Shown one piece after another: positions 44,326 through 53,804 of a stretch of DNA of 64,000 nucleotides. The position numbers and the translations under genes were made by a program. Origin of the DNA: Chryseobacterium sp. VAUSW3. Lineage in GTDB: Bacteria > Bacteroidota > Bacteroidia > Flavobacteriales > Weeksellaceae. The notes under the pieces are model-generated. The model was not told the origin of the DNA. It did not search any database and was given only the letters and a program-made list of their open reading frames with translations. The stretch lies in assembly GCF_002205795.1 (NCBI RefSeq), contig NZ_NIUY01000001.1:124001-188000 (forward strand). Reading direction: 5' to 3'. Within the stretch, counting starts at the first letter, position 1, and each line of letters opens with the position of its first letter.

Positions 44326-45021
44326 TTATACCTCTTTTATTTTTGAAATGTTATTTCCAACTCTTTCAATAATCCATTTCAATCTTTTCTTGTTGAAATT
44401 GTCTAGATAAGTTAAAGTTGAAGAAAACAAAAAAGGTGTTCCAATTACTTTTTGTTCTTTGTCTTGAGTTATTAGAATAGATTTTTTATTGATTGATTTT
44501 ACTACCTCAACTCCAAAATTATCATCAAATTTGAAATCATATCCTAACCAAATATTGTTTTTACTATCTACGTTATTGATTCCGAAAAAATTACTTGCTC
44601 CACTATTACAAACCACCACAATTTCGGGGTTAATTTCATTTATAATTTCATGTGTAATATTCAGTTGTTGAATTATAAAATCTACGTCAGTATCTATAAT
44701 ATCGTAAACTTTATTTTGGTCAGTTTCACGAAAAAAGAATAAATCGATATATGTCCAATCATTTTCATATTTGGTTTTGTTAACTAAGTCTTGAAATTTT
44801 CCGTAGTGCTTTCTATAATTGTTTACAGCATCATTAACGCTATATGAATGGGACTCGTTTACGGAGTGTTTAAGATATGAAGGATTAATGCCAACAAAAA
44901 GCAATTTCTTTTTCTGAAACTCTGAAAAACAAAAGCCTCTGTTTTTCAATTCGTTTACAAATGCTGATTTAGAATTTATTTGAAAAATTTCTTGAATTTT
45001 CTCGTAATATTTTGAATGCAT
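44326..45021 (-). CDS. uracil-DNA-glycosylase-like protein
   Basis: A 231-residue protein with the general plan of the UDG superfamily: KKLLFVGINPSY (residues about 37-48) resembles motif A (GINPG) of mismatch-type glycosylases, EIVVVCNSGASNFFG (about 137-151) the central strand, and GTPFLFSSTLT (about 193-203) the C-terminal loop. An exact family cannot be given. The sequence is more AT-rich than the neighbouring housekeeping genes, suggesting acquisition. It begins four bases after the stop of the upstream gene (45026-45724) and is probably co-transcribed. Confidence 0.65.
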   Translation of the reverse strand: MHSKYYEKIQEIFQINSKSAFVNELKNRGFCFSEFQKKKLLFVGINPSYLKHSVNESHSYSVNDAVNNYRKHYGKFQDLVNKTKYENDWTYIDLFFFRETDQNKVYDIIDTDVDFIIQQLNITHEIINEINPEIVVVCNSGASNFFGINNVDSKNNIWLGYDFKFDDNFGVEVVKSINKKSILITQDKEQKVIGTPFLFSSTLTYLDNFNKKRLKWIIERVGNNISKIKEV

Positions 45022-45025
45022 AGAT

Positions 45026-45724
45026 CTATTCCATTATTGCAAGTAAAGACATAAGAACTACGAAAGCAACTACGCCAATTATGATTGCGCCATATTTATT
45101 AAAATACTTTTTTCGTGAAAGTTTTTTGTATTGCTTTTCATAATACTTTATTTCTTCCTCATTATCTGAAACTGACTTTAATCTTCTTAACCCGGTTGAA
45201 TAGTTTCTCAAGCACATATTCAAAACACGATTATTTTCAGTTATGATTTTATTCTGCATTTCATCTTGGCCTGTGCTTTTCCACTTGTAATCAATAATTC
45301 CATTGTAAATCTTATCCAATGAATTTTTGATTTCACTTTCGTCATTAGTATTAAAGTCAATTTGTGGAAAAGTAGAAATTTCATTGACAAAAGAATATTC
45401 AAAAGAAGCGTTATCCTTTGAATTAGTTTTCTTTTTTTGTGATTTTCCAACAACGTAACCTGCGGCAGCGCCTATTACGGCTTTTTCAAGATTGTTGGAG
45501 TCTTTCTTGCTGTTAATTTTTTCACGAGTTACGCTAACCCCTTTGATGTCATGACTTTTCAAGCCTGGATAGTAAAAATCAACTGCTCTTTGGATATATT
45601 CTTTCCTTGTTGAACTACTTGTGTATTTTCCAACCTCATTATGATCTACTTCAAATTTTTTATCAATAATGACAACACCATTTTTTTGTCCTATTCCTTT
45701 TAAATGAATAATGTTTTTTTCCAT
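45026..45724 (-). CDS. membrane-anchored protein of unknown function
   Basis: A 232-residue protein: an N-terminal beta-rich domain (about 1-70, FEVDHNEVGKY, RKEYIQRAVDFYYPG), a glycine-rich segment AVIGAAAGYVVGKS (about 83-96), a helical/lysine-rich middle and a C-terminal membrane helix (about 208-230). No family recognised. With the UDG-like gene it makes an AT-rich two-gene unit of accessory appearance. Confidence 0.65.
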   Translation of the reverse strand: MEKNIIHLKGIGQKNGVVIIDKKFEVDHNEVGKYTSSSTRKEYIQRAVDFYYPGLKSHDIKGVSVTREKINSKKDSNNLEKAVIGAAAGYVVGKSQKKKTNSKDNASFEYSFVNEISTFPQIDFNTNDESEIKNSLDKIYNGIIDYKWKSTGQDEMQNKIITENNRVLNMCLRNYSTGLRRLKSVSDNEEEIKYYEKQYKKLSRKKYFNKYGAIIIGVVAFVVLMSLLAIME

Positions 45725-45967
45725 GGGTTCAAATTGGTTTTTGATAACTTTTCTTTGTAAAACTACAGATAACTTCTATACATATTACATATAATAATAC
45801 AAATCCAACCGTATAATGTTGTTTGTCTAATCAATGTTATCTTAGTAATCCATCCAAATATAAGCAAGTTTCGCACAAATTATAGCGACAGCCTTAAAAA
45901 TTCCTTCGAAGATGTTTTGGGAATTCGCTAAATAATTTCGATCTTTCAAACTTTAAAAGAAACTACA

Positions 45968-46303
45968 ATGCTCCTATACCAACTCAAAACCTCCCCTACC
46001 ACCATCAACTTTAAAGAAGTAATTGCCTATATTGATGAACATTACGATTTCACGCCGACCAAATTCACGAACGGAACTGCGGTGAATGAGGCGGGGGAAA
46101 ACAACGGCTCGTGCAAGGTTTTCAGTTTTGCAAAGCTGAAGGGACTTAACGAACAGGAAACGCTGGCGCTGTTCGGGGATTTCTACAGGACTGATGTACT
46201 GAAAAATCCTGAAGGCAGCGACCACCAGAACATCCGCAACTTTATGCAATATGGCTGGGGCGGAATTGCTTTCGAGAGCGAGGCACTGGCTGAAAAAGAC
46301 TGA
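45968..46303 (+). CDS. HopJ-family protein
   Basis: A 111-residue protein matching the family named after the Pseudomonas type III effector HopJ: INFKEVIAYIDEHYDFTPTK at the N terminus, NGSCKVFSFAKL in the centre and NIRNFMQYGWGGIAFE near the end (each shorter than 20 residues as conserved blocks). There is no type III system here and the family is common in free-living bacteria, so an effector role is unlikely; function unknown. It is followed 57 bases later by a 41-residue membrane ORF. Confidence 0.85.
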   Translation: MLLYQLKTSPTTINFKEVIAYIDEHYDFTPTKFTNGTAVNEAGENNGSCKVFSFAKLKGLNEQETLALFGDFYRTDVLKNPEGSDHQNIRNFMQYGWGGIAFESEALAEKD

Positions 46304-46360
46304 TCTGCAAAAATGTTTGGCGTAATTCTTGAAAGTGCTACTTCATAAAAAAATATTATT

Positions 46361-46486
46361 ATGAATCCAACACTTTTAAGAAGACTCCTGATGTGGGTCG
46401 CGCCAATTGCAATAGGTTACGTCGTAAAAAAATACGAAGAGAAACAAGCCAGAAAAAAACAGGCAAAAGCACTGACCACAAACTAG
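46361..46486 (+). CDS. 41-residue single-helix membrane protein
   Basis: MNPTLLRRLLMWVAPIAIGY begins a hydrophobic segment of about 15 residues, followed by a highly basic tail (KKYEEKQARKKQAK). A terminator follows 18 bases later, which supports it as a real transcription-unit end. It follows the HopJ-type gene and is probably co-transcribed. Confidence 0.6.
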   Translation: MNPTLLRRLLMWVAPIAIGYVVKKYEEKQARKKQAKALTTN

Positions 46487-46504
46487 TCGCTTTGAACAAC
46501 AAAA

Positions 46505-46540
46505 AATATCCAGCTTAATAACAGGCTGGATATTTTTTTT
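46505..46540 (+). terminator. terminator after the small membrane ORF
   Basis: AATATCCAGC pairs with GCTGGATATT (10 bp, loop of 10), then six T. Confidence 0.85.
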
Positions 46541-46597
46541 ATGCGGCAAACGAAGTGCACAAAAAACCGTAAAACTGACGAATCGCATTACGGAAAA

Positions 46598-46629
46598 TTG
46601 AGCAGAGAAAATTCTTATGATTAATTTTG
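46598..46629 (+). promoter_or_regulatory. promoter of fhs
   Basis: TTG (46598-46600), 21 bases, TAATTTTG (46622-46629), then 20 bases to the ATG at 46650. Confidence 0.7.
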
Positions 46630-46649
46630 AGTACCTAAATTAAGTAAAA

Positions 46650-48329
46650 ATGAATTTCCCTACCGACTTAGAAATTGCATCTGCAGCCAAAATTCAGCAC
46701 ATCAAGCATATCGCTGAGAAAATTGGAATCGACCACGATGATCTGGAATACTACGGAAAATACAAAGCCAAAATCCCGTTATCGTACATCGATGAAGAAA
46801 AAATTAAGAAGTCAAAACTTATTTTAGTCACTGCCATCAACCCCACTCCAGCGGGCGAAGGAAAAACGACTGTTTCGGTAGGCCTGTGCGACGGCCTGAA
46901 TAAAATTGGGAAGAAAACCATCGCAGTGTTGCGCGAACCCAGTTTGGGGCCGGTTTTCGGGATTAAAGGCGGAGCAGCGGGCGGCGGTTATGCGCAGGTG
47001 ATTCCGATGGTGGATATCAACCTGCATTTTACCGGCGATTTTGCGGCGATTGAAAAAGCCAACAACCTGCTTTCTGCACTTATCGACAATAATTTACAGA
47101 ACAAAAAACATAATCTGAACATCGACCCACGAACCATTACCTGGAAGCGTGTAATGGATATGAACGACCGAAGTCTGAGACACATTGTGATTGGTTTGGG
47201 TGGATCGAACAACGGAATTGCGCGGGAAGAAGGTTTCAATATTACTCCGGCGTCTGAAGTGATGGCGATCCTGTGTCTTTCGAAGGATTTCGAGGATTTA
47301 AGAGAAAGACTCGGTAATATTTTTGTGGGGTACACTTTTGATAAAAAACCCATTTACGCCAGAGATTTAAAAGCTGAAGGCGCTATGGCCATTCTGTTGA
47401 GAGATGCTATAAAACCAAATTTGGTTCAGACTCTGGAAGGTAATCCGGCGATTCTTCACGGCGGTCCGTTTGCGAACATTGCGCAGGGAACCAACACCAT
47501 TATCGCTACCAAAACCGGACTTTCTCTGGCAGATTTCGTTGTGACGGAAGCAGGTTTCGGTGCGGATCTGGGCGCGGAAAAATTCTTCCATATTAAATGT
47601 CATTATGGAAATTTAAAACCTGACGCGTATGTTCTTGTCGCTACCATCCGCGCGCTTCGTTATCATGGCGGCGCAACGAAAAAAGGGGAATTCGACAAAC
47701 CCAATCTTCAGTTCGTGAAAAACGGCATCGACAACCTGAAAAAGCATATTGAAAATGCCTTTAAATTCGGTTTAAGACCGATTGTAGCCATCAATCATTT
47801 CGCAAACGATGCTGAAGAGGAAATACAGTTTGTAAAAGATGAATGCGAAAAATTGGGTGTAAAAGCCATTATTGCTGATGAGTTTTTACATGGCGGCGCC
47901 GGCATGACCGAACTGGCAGCAGAAGTGGCACGATGCGCTTTCGAATGTGGAAACGATTTCCAGCCTTTGTATAAAGTAACCGAATCGGTTGAACATAAGC
48001 TTGAAACCGTAGCGCGTGAAGTTTACGGTGCCGACAATGTGGTGTATTCGCAGAAAGCAAAAAACCAGCTGAAAACGATTTACGATTTAAACCTCGATAA
48101 ACTGCCGGTTTGTATGGCGAAAACGCAGAAATCCCTGACCGACGATGAAACGAAAATCGGACGCCCAAGCAATTTCAAAATCACGGTCCGCGAATTCGAA
48201 TTTGCGGCGGGAGCCGGATTTATTATTCCGATTTTGGGTGATATGATGAGGATGCCGGGCTTGCCAAATGTTCCGGCTGCCGAAGGAATGTCGATCGACA
48301 AAAACGGGGTTATTACGGGGTTGAGCTGA
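46650..48329 (+). CDS. fhs: formate--tetrahydrofolate ligase
   Basis: A 559-residue enzyme making 10-formyl-tetrahydrofolate from formate, THF and ATP. The P-loop TPAGEGKTTVSVGL (about residues 66-79), the conserved LREPSLGPVFGIKGGAAGGG and the EAGFGADLGAEKF segment are diagnostic (each under 20 residues). Family size is about 555-560. Its stop is three bases from the convergent nitronate monooxygenase stop; no terminator is visible between them. Confidence 0.97.
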   Translation: MNFPTDLEIASAAKIQHIKHIAEKIGIDHDDLEYYGKYKAKIPLSYIDEEKIKKSKLILVTAINPTPAGEGKTTVSVGLCDGLNKIGKKTIAVLREPSLGPVFGIKGGAAGGGYAQVIPMVDINLHFTGDFAAIEKANNLLSALIDNNLQNKKHNLNIDPRTITWKRVMDMNDRSLRHIVIGLGGSNNGIAREEGFNITPASEVMAILCLSKDFEDLRERLGNIFVGYTFDKKPIYARDLKAEGAMAILLRDAIKPNLVQTLEGNPAILHGGPFANIAQGTNTIIATKTGLSLADFVVTEAGFGADLGAEKFFHIKCHYGNLKPDAYVLVATIRALRYHGGATKKGEFDKPNLQFVKNGIDNLKKHIENAFKFGLRPIVAINHFANDAEEEIQFVKDECEKLGVKAIIADEFLHGGAGMTELAAEVARCAFECGNDFQPLYKVTESVEHKLETVAREVYGADNVVYSQKAKNQLKTIYDLNLDKLPVCMAKTQKSLTDDETKIGRPSNFKITVREFEFAAGAGFIIPILGDMMRMPGLPNVPAAEGMSIDKNGVITGLS

Positions 48330-48332
48330 TGA

Positions 48333-49316
48333 CTAAAAATCTGTATAGCCTGCCTGCTTAAATTCTTTCAGCAAGTTCTGGAAGACCTTTTCTACAGGCA
48401 GGATTTCTTTAATCAACGCAGAAACCTGCCCTATTTCGAGTTCGCCTTCTTCCAGATCGCCTTCGAACATGCCGCGTTTTGCACGGGCACGGCCGAGCGT
48501 TTCTTTTAATGCTTCGGCGTTTCTGCCGGTTTCGTAAAGCTTTTCCAGGTCATAGAAAAATTTATTCTTCACCAAACGCACAGGAGCAAGTTCTTTCAGC
48601 GTTAAATGGGTATCGCCTTCGCTGAGCTGGGTTATTTTGGTTTTCCAGTCGGTATGTGCGCTGGCTTCTTCTGTCGCGGCGAACCGGGAACCGATCTGCA
48701 CACCATCGGCACCGAGAATCATGGCGGCTTTCATTTGAGAACCGACGGCAATTCCCCCCGCGGCGATTAAAGGTTTTGAAATATGCTGTTTTACATTCGG
48801 GATCAGCACCATGGTGGTGGTTTCGTCTCTTCCGTTGTGGCCGCCCGCTTCGAAACCTTCGGCAACAATAGCATCCACACCGGCATCTTCGCACTTCATG
48901 GCGAATTTGGTCGAGGAAACTACATGCGCGACTTTAATTCCTTCTTTCTGGAGGGTTTCGGTGTAGGTTTTGGGATTTCCGGCGGAAGTGAAAATAATCT
49001 TCACTCCTTCTTCCAGAACAATTTTAATGATTTCCTCGAGATTCGGATAAAGCAGGGCAATATTCACTCCGAAAGGTTTATCGGTCGCGGCTTTGCATTT
49101 GCGGATATTTTCGCGCAGAATATCGGGATACATACTTGCGGAACCGATGAGTCCCAAACCGCCGGAATTAGACACCGCAGAAGCCAGACGCCAACCGGAA
49201 TGCCAGATCATGCCACCCTGGATGATGGGATATTTTATTTGAAATAATTCTGTGATTCTGTTTTGCTCTTCGCGGTACATTTTTTCGGCGATCCCGAAAT
49301 GGATAAAATTGCTCAT
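48333..49316 (-). CDS. NAD(P)H-dependent flavin oxidoreductase / nitronate monooxygenase
   Basis: A 327-residue FMN TIM-barrel enzyme: YPIIQGGMIWHSGW, GGLGLIGSA, FGVNIALLYPN, VAEGFEAGGHNGRD and GGIAVGSQMKAAMILGADGVQIGSRF blocks. Nitronate monooxygenases oxidise alkyl nitronates; the related FabK enoyl-ACP reductases have similar motifs, so the exact reaction is not certain. An internal ATG 12 codons in (MYREEQ) is an alternative start. Confidence 0.88.
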   Translation of the reverse strand: MSNFIHFGIAEKMYREEQNRITELFQIKYPIIQGGMIWHSGWRLASAVSNSGGLGLIGSASMYPDILRENIRKCKAATDKPFGVNIALLYPNLEEIIKIVLEEGVKIIFTSAGNPKTYTETLQKEGIKVAHVVSSTKFAMKCEDAGVDAIVAEGFEAGGHNGRDETTTMVLIPNVKQHISKPLIAAGGIAVGSQMKAAMILGADGVQIGSRFAATEEASAHTDWKTKITQLSEGDTHLTLKELAPVRLVKNKFFYDLEKLYETGRNAEALKETLGRARAKRGMFEGDLEEGELEIGQVSALIKEILPVEKVFQNLLKEFKQAGYTDF

Positions 49317-49376
49317 GCGTAAATTTAAAAAAATAATGAGAAAGGCGGAAATCTGTGGGAAGAAAATCCGTCCCTA

Positions 49377-49490
49377 AATCCTAGCCCCGATGGAAGCGGC
49401 ATCCTTTTCTGAAGCGAAGCGGAAGAAAAGATACAGCGGACAGCGGGTAAAGTTTTCGGAGGAAGCGAAAAACCTATTGCTCCCGAAACA
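49377..49490. repeat. intergenic palindromic element, copy A
   Basis: A block starting CCTAGCCCCGATGGAAGCGG, an ATCcTTTTCT arm pairing with AGAAAAGAT around GAAGCGAAGCGG, then CAGCGGACAGCGGG. It shares the plan and several blocks with copy B (17331-17413). It lies in the gap between the nitronate monooxygenase and the SurA-type gene. Confidence 0.65.
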
Positions 49491-49514
49491 AAAAACTCTG
49501 CAAAAATGCAGAGC
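49490..49514 (-). terminator. terminator of the SurA-type operon
   Basis: On the minus strand CTCTGCA pairs with TGCAGAG around TTTT and is followed by six T. Confidence 0.82.
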
Positions 49515-49520
49515 TTAAAT

Positions 49521-50894
49521 TTATTTTCCGTCGGTATTTTTGCGCCAGTCGGTTTTGAAAGTGCAGTCTTTGTAACGGTTGTTGATGGAGATAAATACGT
49601 TGGGCAGTTTTTCTTTCACCCATTTTTCTACCATCTCGTTTTTCTTTTTGTTGAGTGCCATCTGCTTGATTCTGTCGTAATCTGTAGCGATATCGAGCTG
49701 GTGTGCGGCAATTACATCGTCGATTTTAATGATGGTCACCACTTTTCTGTCCTGTGCCTGGGTATCCTGAAAGACCTCGGTAATATCACCTTTGTTCTGT
49801 CCAGCAATCTGGTAAGAGATGGTTGGCGGCAGGTTGAGTTTCTCCATTTTATCGGAGCCGTCTTCGGAAGTGATGATTCCGGCATTGAACTTTGTTCTTT
49901 TATCATCTGAAAAACGGAAAGCCGCTTCTTTGAAGGTAAGTTTCCCATCGAGAATCAGAGTTCTTATACTGTCGAGTTCTTTTTTCGCAGTTGCAATTTC
50001 ATCGGCATTGGGTTCGGCTTTGAGAAGGATATGGCGTGCATCGTACATTTTTCCGCTCTTTTTGACGAGCTGAATCAGGTGATAGCCGAATTCAGATTCT
50101 ACAGGTTCGGAGAGTTCACCCTCCTGAAGGTTAAGTGCCGCAGCCTCGAAAGGCTTCACCATTTTGCCTTTTGCAATGTTGGTATAAAGTCCGCCATTGG
50201 CAGCAGATCCCGGGTCATCGGAATAAATCCTTGCCTGACTTTCGAAAGATTCGCCGGCTAAAATATCCTGTTTAATTTTATTCAGACGTGCGATAATTTC
50301 GTTTTTATGTGCGTCGGTAAGTTTGGGATACATGACGATTTGGGATAAGCTCACCTCATCATTCACTTGTGGAAGCTGGTATCTGTAGGTATTGAAAAAA
50401 TCGGTTACTTCGTTTGGAGTTACATCGGCTTTTTCGGTAATTCTCCCGAATTTCATCTGTCCGTAATAATTATCGGCATCAATTTTCTCGATGGCGTTTT
50501 TCATTTCATACGACGTACGGAATTTATAGGCCGAAAGCATTGTTTTCTCGTCGGGGAATTGGCCAAGAATCTGATTGTATTTCTGGGCAGCATTTTCTTT
50601 AATTGCTGCAGAACGGTTTTCGATGAGGGTATCTCTTTTGGCTTCGTAAATCAGAAGTTTGTTATTGATGATGCTTTCAACAAACTCGCATTTATCGGCA
50701 ACGGTTGCGCCCTGCTGCTTAGCATAGTTTGCCTGCTCTTCAATATCTGATTCCAAAATAATTTCATCTCCTACCACCACTGCAATGCCGTCGACCAAAT
50801 CGCCGGTTTTGAGCTGCGCATTCATTTTAGCACCGAAAAAGGCGAAAATAAAGCTCAATAGAAGTGCAAATTTTATATTCTTGTTCATATTCAT
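49521..50894 (-). CDS. SurA-type peptidyl-prolyl isomerase
   Basis: A 457-residue exported chaperone/PPIase with a signal peptide, an N-terminal SurA domain (VDGIAVVVGDEIILESDIEEQ, split here into shorter conserved parts) and two parvulin domains (SLSQIVMYPK ... SAANGGLYTNIAKG ... GYHLIQLVKK, and DARHILLKAEP). It helps outer-membrane proteins fold. Last gene of a three- or four-gene minus-strand unit. Confidence 0.9.
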   Translation of the reverse strand: MNMNKNIKFALLLSFIFAFFGAKMNAQLKTGDLVDGIAVVVGDEIILESDIEEQANYAKQQGATVADKCEFVESIINNKLLIYEAKRDTLIENRSAAIKENAAQKYNQILGQFPDEKTMLSAYKFRTSYEMKNAIEKIDADNYYGQMKFGRITEKADVTPNEVTDFFNTYRYQLPQVNDEVSLSQIVMYPKLTDAHKNEIIARLNKIKQDILAGESFESQARIYSDDPGSAANGGLYTNIAKGKMVKPFEAAALNLQEGELSEPVESEFGYHLIQLVKKSGKMYDARHILLKAEPNADEIATAKKELDSIRTLILDGKLTFKEAAFRFSDDKRTKFNAGIITSEDGSDKMEKLNLPPTISYQIAGQNKGDITEVFQDTQAQDRKVVTIIKIDDVIAAHQLDIATDYDRIKQMALNKKKNEMVEKWVKEKLPNVFISINNRYKDCTFKTDWRKNTDGK

Positions 50895-50908
50895 TTTTTA
50901 ACGATTTG

Positions 50909-50916
50909 CAAAATTA
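50909..50916 (-). promoter_or_regulatory. -7 element of the SurA-type gene
   Basis: Minus-strand TAATTTTG, 14 bases before the start. No TTG at -33. Confidence 0.45.
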
Positions 50917-50953
50917 TCATTCTAAACGAAATAACCTGCATTTTTTATTATAA

Positions 50954-52783
50954 TTATTTCTTAAAGTTCTTTTCCAAATCCTTTCTGAATTCGGGCTGAA
51001 TGACAATATTGGTTTTTGCTTTCTGCTCTGCAATAATAGCCTTCAGTCTTTCTTCATTTACTGCATCTTTTAACAGTTCTGCCGCTTCATCCTGGGTCAT
51101 TTGAGTGGGCGGCAAAATCTGGTCGATTGCGATAACTAAAGTTCTTTCTTCCATTTTTGTCTGGTGCACTCCGGTTTTGAAAGGAACTTTGTATTTCGTA
51201 AAAACATCGGCATCTTCAGACATCTCTCCTTTTTCAAAATTGACAAGAATCTGTTTTTTATCGTTCAGTTTTCCGTAAAATTTTGCTTTCAGGCTTTCCC
51301 AGTTTTTTGGATTTTTAATGTCTTTTTCGATTTCTTTGGTGAGTTTGTCATCAGCAATGATTGCTACACGCCCGTCAGCACGGTTACCCCACATGTATTT
51401 CGATTTGTTTTTGTTGTAGTAATCGGTAAGCCATTCGGGATGTTTTGTCATTTCCTCGTTCAGATATTTAGAAAAAATATAATCTGAATAAAGTCCTTTG
51501 CGGAATTCATCGAGTTCTTTTTTGATATGTTTCTGGTTGGTGAAATCTGCGGAATAAAATCTCATCAAATCCTGAGCATTGACTCCGGAAAGTGCTTCTG
51601 ACCATAAAGCAGGTGTAAGTTTTTCGGCATCAGCTTTTTTGTCGCCAATCAGCTTTTTAAGATCCCCAACCGTTGTTTTATCTTTTTTATACTGGTAAAG
51701 AACCGTATCGTCTTTTGCAGTACTAAAAGCCTGGTAGGATTTTTTTACATTCTGAAATGCCGGAAACTCTTTATAAGTCGGGTCAGATTTCAGATAAGCC
51801 AACATTCTATCCTGAAGATTTTCGTTGTAAAGAGAACCATTCATATCTCTCAGGAAAAAATCTCTGTTCTTATCGGTAAGAATGTAAGGTTCCACATTAT
51901 AAATATTGAACACGAAATAATTCTCTCCGAAAAGCAAAGGTTCCGGCGTGTAATAACCTGCCTTTTTTCCTTTGAAAAGTTCGTAAACTTCGTCGGGAAG
52001 CGTTGGAGAACCCATCACTACTCCACCATTATTTTTTTCGTGATCGTTTGCACCGTAAAGCTTCGCGACTTCCTGGAAGCTTTTGCCTGTTTTCAGATCG
52101 TTGTAGATCTTTGTTTTGATCGATTCAGCATTTGCATCTTTCGGGAAAGAGATGGTACCGAAAACCACATATCCGAGACTTGGTCTGGAACTGAGAACTT
52201 TTGCAAACGCAATATATCCCGGCAAATCCTGAAGTGCCGTGAATGAGTTGTTTGGTAAAGTCTTTAGTTGGTTATAAAGAATATGATCTACACTTCCGGG
52301 TTTTATAAAAATAGGTTTGGGAGAAGCTTTGGTATATTTTGAGATCGCATCTTCCATTTTAATTTTTCCAGCCTTAACATCGCTGTAAATCTGCTGGTAA
52401 TTGTTGTTGTCGCCGGCAGATTTTGCAACCATAAAAATCTGAACCTGCTTTTCGGTCTGGCTGTCTTTCATAAAATCATTCATAACAGGATCTATAACTT
52501 GTTTGGGATAGAAATACTGCTCCCGTAAATCGGCTTCTTTTTCCATCATTCTTTCGCGGAAAGACGCTGTAGTATCAGCTTTTTTATCTGCTGCAAACTG
52601 CTGAAGCAGGATAAAATCTTCGGTAGAACGCAGGGTTTTTTCGATCCCGCTGTTCTGTAAACCATACTGATATTCTTTTTTATAATCGGCCAGTGAAATG
52701 CTGTCTTTCCCGATAATCATGTATTGAGCAGACATTACGCTGCTGAATCCTGCCAATATTACGAAAGCAAATATTTTCTTCAT
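50954..52783 (-). CDS. periplasmic peptidyl-prolyl isomerase
   Basis: A 609-residue exported protein with a signal peptide (about 1-19, ending MSAQ) and parvulin-type segments (SLGYVVFGTISFP, NGGVVMGSPTLPDEVYELF, FVFNIYNVEPY). The remainder is helical and has no motif I recognise. The neighbouring SurA-type gene and shared domain suggest a role in outer-membrane protein maturation. Confidence 0.85.
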   Translation of the reverse strand: MKKIFAFVILAGFSSVMSAQYMIIGKDSISLADYKKEYQYGLQNSGIEKTLRSTEDFILLQQFAADKKADTTASFRERMMEKEADLREQYFYPKQVIDPVMNDFMKDSQTEKQVQIFMVAKSAGDNNNYQQIYSDVKAGKIKMEDAISKYTKASPKPIFIKPGSVDHILYNQLKTLPNNSFTALQDLPGYIAFAKVLSSRPSLGYVVFGTISFPKDANAESIKTKIYNDLKTGKSFQEVAKLYGANDHEKNNGGVVMGSPTLPDEVYELFKGKKAGYYTPEPLLFGENYFVFNIYNVEPYILTDKNRDFFLRDMNGSLYNENLQDRMLAYLKSDPTYKEFPAFQNVKKSYQAFSTAKDDTVLYQYKKDKTTVGDLKKLIGDKKADAEKLTPALWSEALSGVNAQDLMRFYSADFTNQKHIKKELDEFRKGLYSDYIFSKYLNEEMTKHPEWLTDYYNKNKSKYMWGNRADGRVAIIADDKLTKEIEKDIKNPKNWESLKAKFYGKLNDKKQILVNFEKGEMSEDADVFTKYKVPFKTGVHQTKMEERTLVIAIDQILPPTQMTQDEAAELLKDAVNEERLKAIIAEQKAKTNIVIQPEFRKDLEKNFKK

Positions 52784-52843
52784 ATTTAAATGTTATTTTT
52801 AATTAGGAAACTGAATGATTATGATCATTACGAGGGTTAAATG

Positions 52844-53764
52844 TTAAACCTCAACTTCAAAAGTTGTTAAATCTTTAAAATTCTTGATTCTGGCAATCAT
52901 TTCACTTTCGGTTACTTCCTGTAGTTTTTCGGTACCGAATTTTTCAACAGTGAAAGAAGCCATGGCAGAACCTACGATGAGGGCAGATTTCATGGTTTCG
53001 AAACTGAAATCTTCTTTTTTCGCAAGATAGGCCGCAAATCCTCCAGCGAAAGTATCTCCGGCTCCGGTTGGATCGAAAACTTCTTCCAGCGGAAGCGCAG
53101 GAATTGCAAATATTTTACCGTCGTGGAACAGCAATGCGCCATGTTCACCTTTTTTAATGATAACGAACTCAGGTCCCATCTCATGGATTTTCTTCGCAGC
53201 TTTCACCAAAGAATATTCACCGGAAAGCTGTCTTGCTTCTTCATCGTTAATCGTGATAACATCGGTTTTTGCAATCATCTGCATTAATGTGTCCCAGGCA
53301 GAATCCATCCAGAAATTCATGGTATCCAAAATAACCAGCTTCGGGCGGTTTTTCATCCTTTCAAGGACTGAAAGCTGAACGCCGGGGTGAAGGTTACCCA
53401 ACAACAAAATCTCTGCATCCTGCATAGATTCAGGAATTTTTGGGTCGAAATTTTCCAAAACATTCACTTCAGTTACCAAAGTATCTCTGGAGTTTAAGTC
53501 GTTGTGATATTTACCGCTCCAGAAAAATGTTTTTCCTTCTTTTACGATTTCAATTCCTTCAATATTTACGCCTCTTGCGGTAAGCATGTCTAAATCTGCC
53601 TGCGGAAAATCGCCACCAATTACGGAAACGATACCGGATTCAACATTAAGGATAGAAGATGCAATGCCAATATAGGTTGCCGCGCCTCCCAAAATTTTAT
53701 CTGTTTTCCCGAAAGGGGTTTCAATAGCGTCAAAAGCGACAGAACCAACAACTAATAGTTTCAT
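52844..53764 (-). CDS. PfkB-family sugar/nucleoside kinase
   Basis: A 306-residue ribokinase-fold enzyme: VVGSVAFDAIETPFG at the N terminus, KILGGAATYIG for substrate contact and FDPTGAGDTFAGGFAAYL (about 233-250) with the catalytic aspartate in GAGD. Substrate not determined; adenosine kinase-like and ribokinase-like members look similar. Upstream neighbour is gldD (40-bp gap). Confidence 0.9.
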   Translation of the reverse strand: MKLLVVGSVAFDAIETPFGKTDKILGGAATYIGIASSILNVESGIVSVIGGDFPQADLDMLTARGVNIEGIEIVKEGKTFFWSGKYHNDLNSRDTLVTEVNVLENFDPKIPESMQDAEILLLGNLHPGVQLSVLERMKNRPKLVILDTMNFWMDSAWDTLMQMIAKTDVITINDEEARQLSGEYSLVKAAKKIHEMGPEFVIIKKGEHGALLFHDGKIFAIPALPLEEVFDPTGAGDTFAGGFAAYLAKKEDFSFETMKSALIVGSAMASFTVEKFGTEKLQEVTESEMIARIKNFKDLTTFEVEV

Positions 53765-53804
53765 TTATATTTTGTTTAAAGTTTTTAATTTATTTCGGGG
53801 AAAC

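Noticed and set aside
44326..45724. Accessory pair as a known toxin-antitoxin system
   Set aside because: Neither protein has a known toxin or antitoxin fold, and both are over 230 residues; only the pair arrangement suggests it.
45968..46303. HopJ gene as a type III effector
   Set aside because: No type III secretion genes; the family is common in free-living Bacteroidota and its name is historical.
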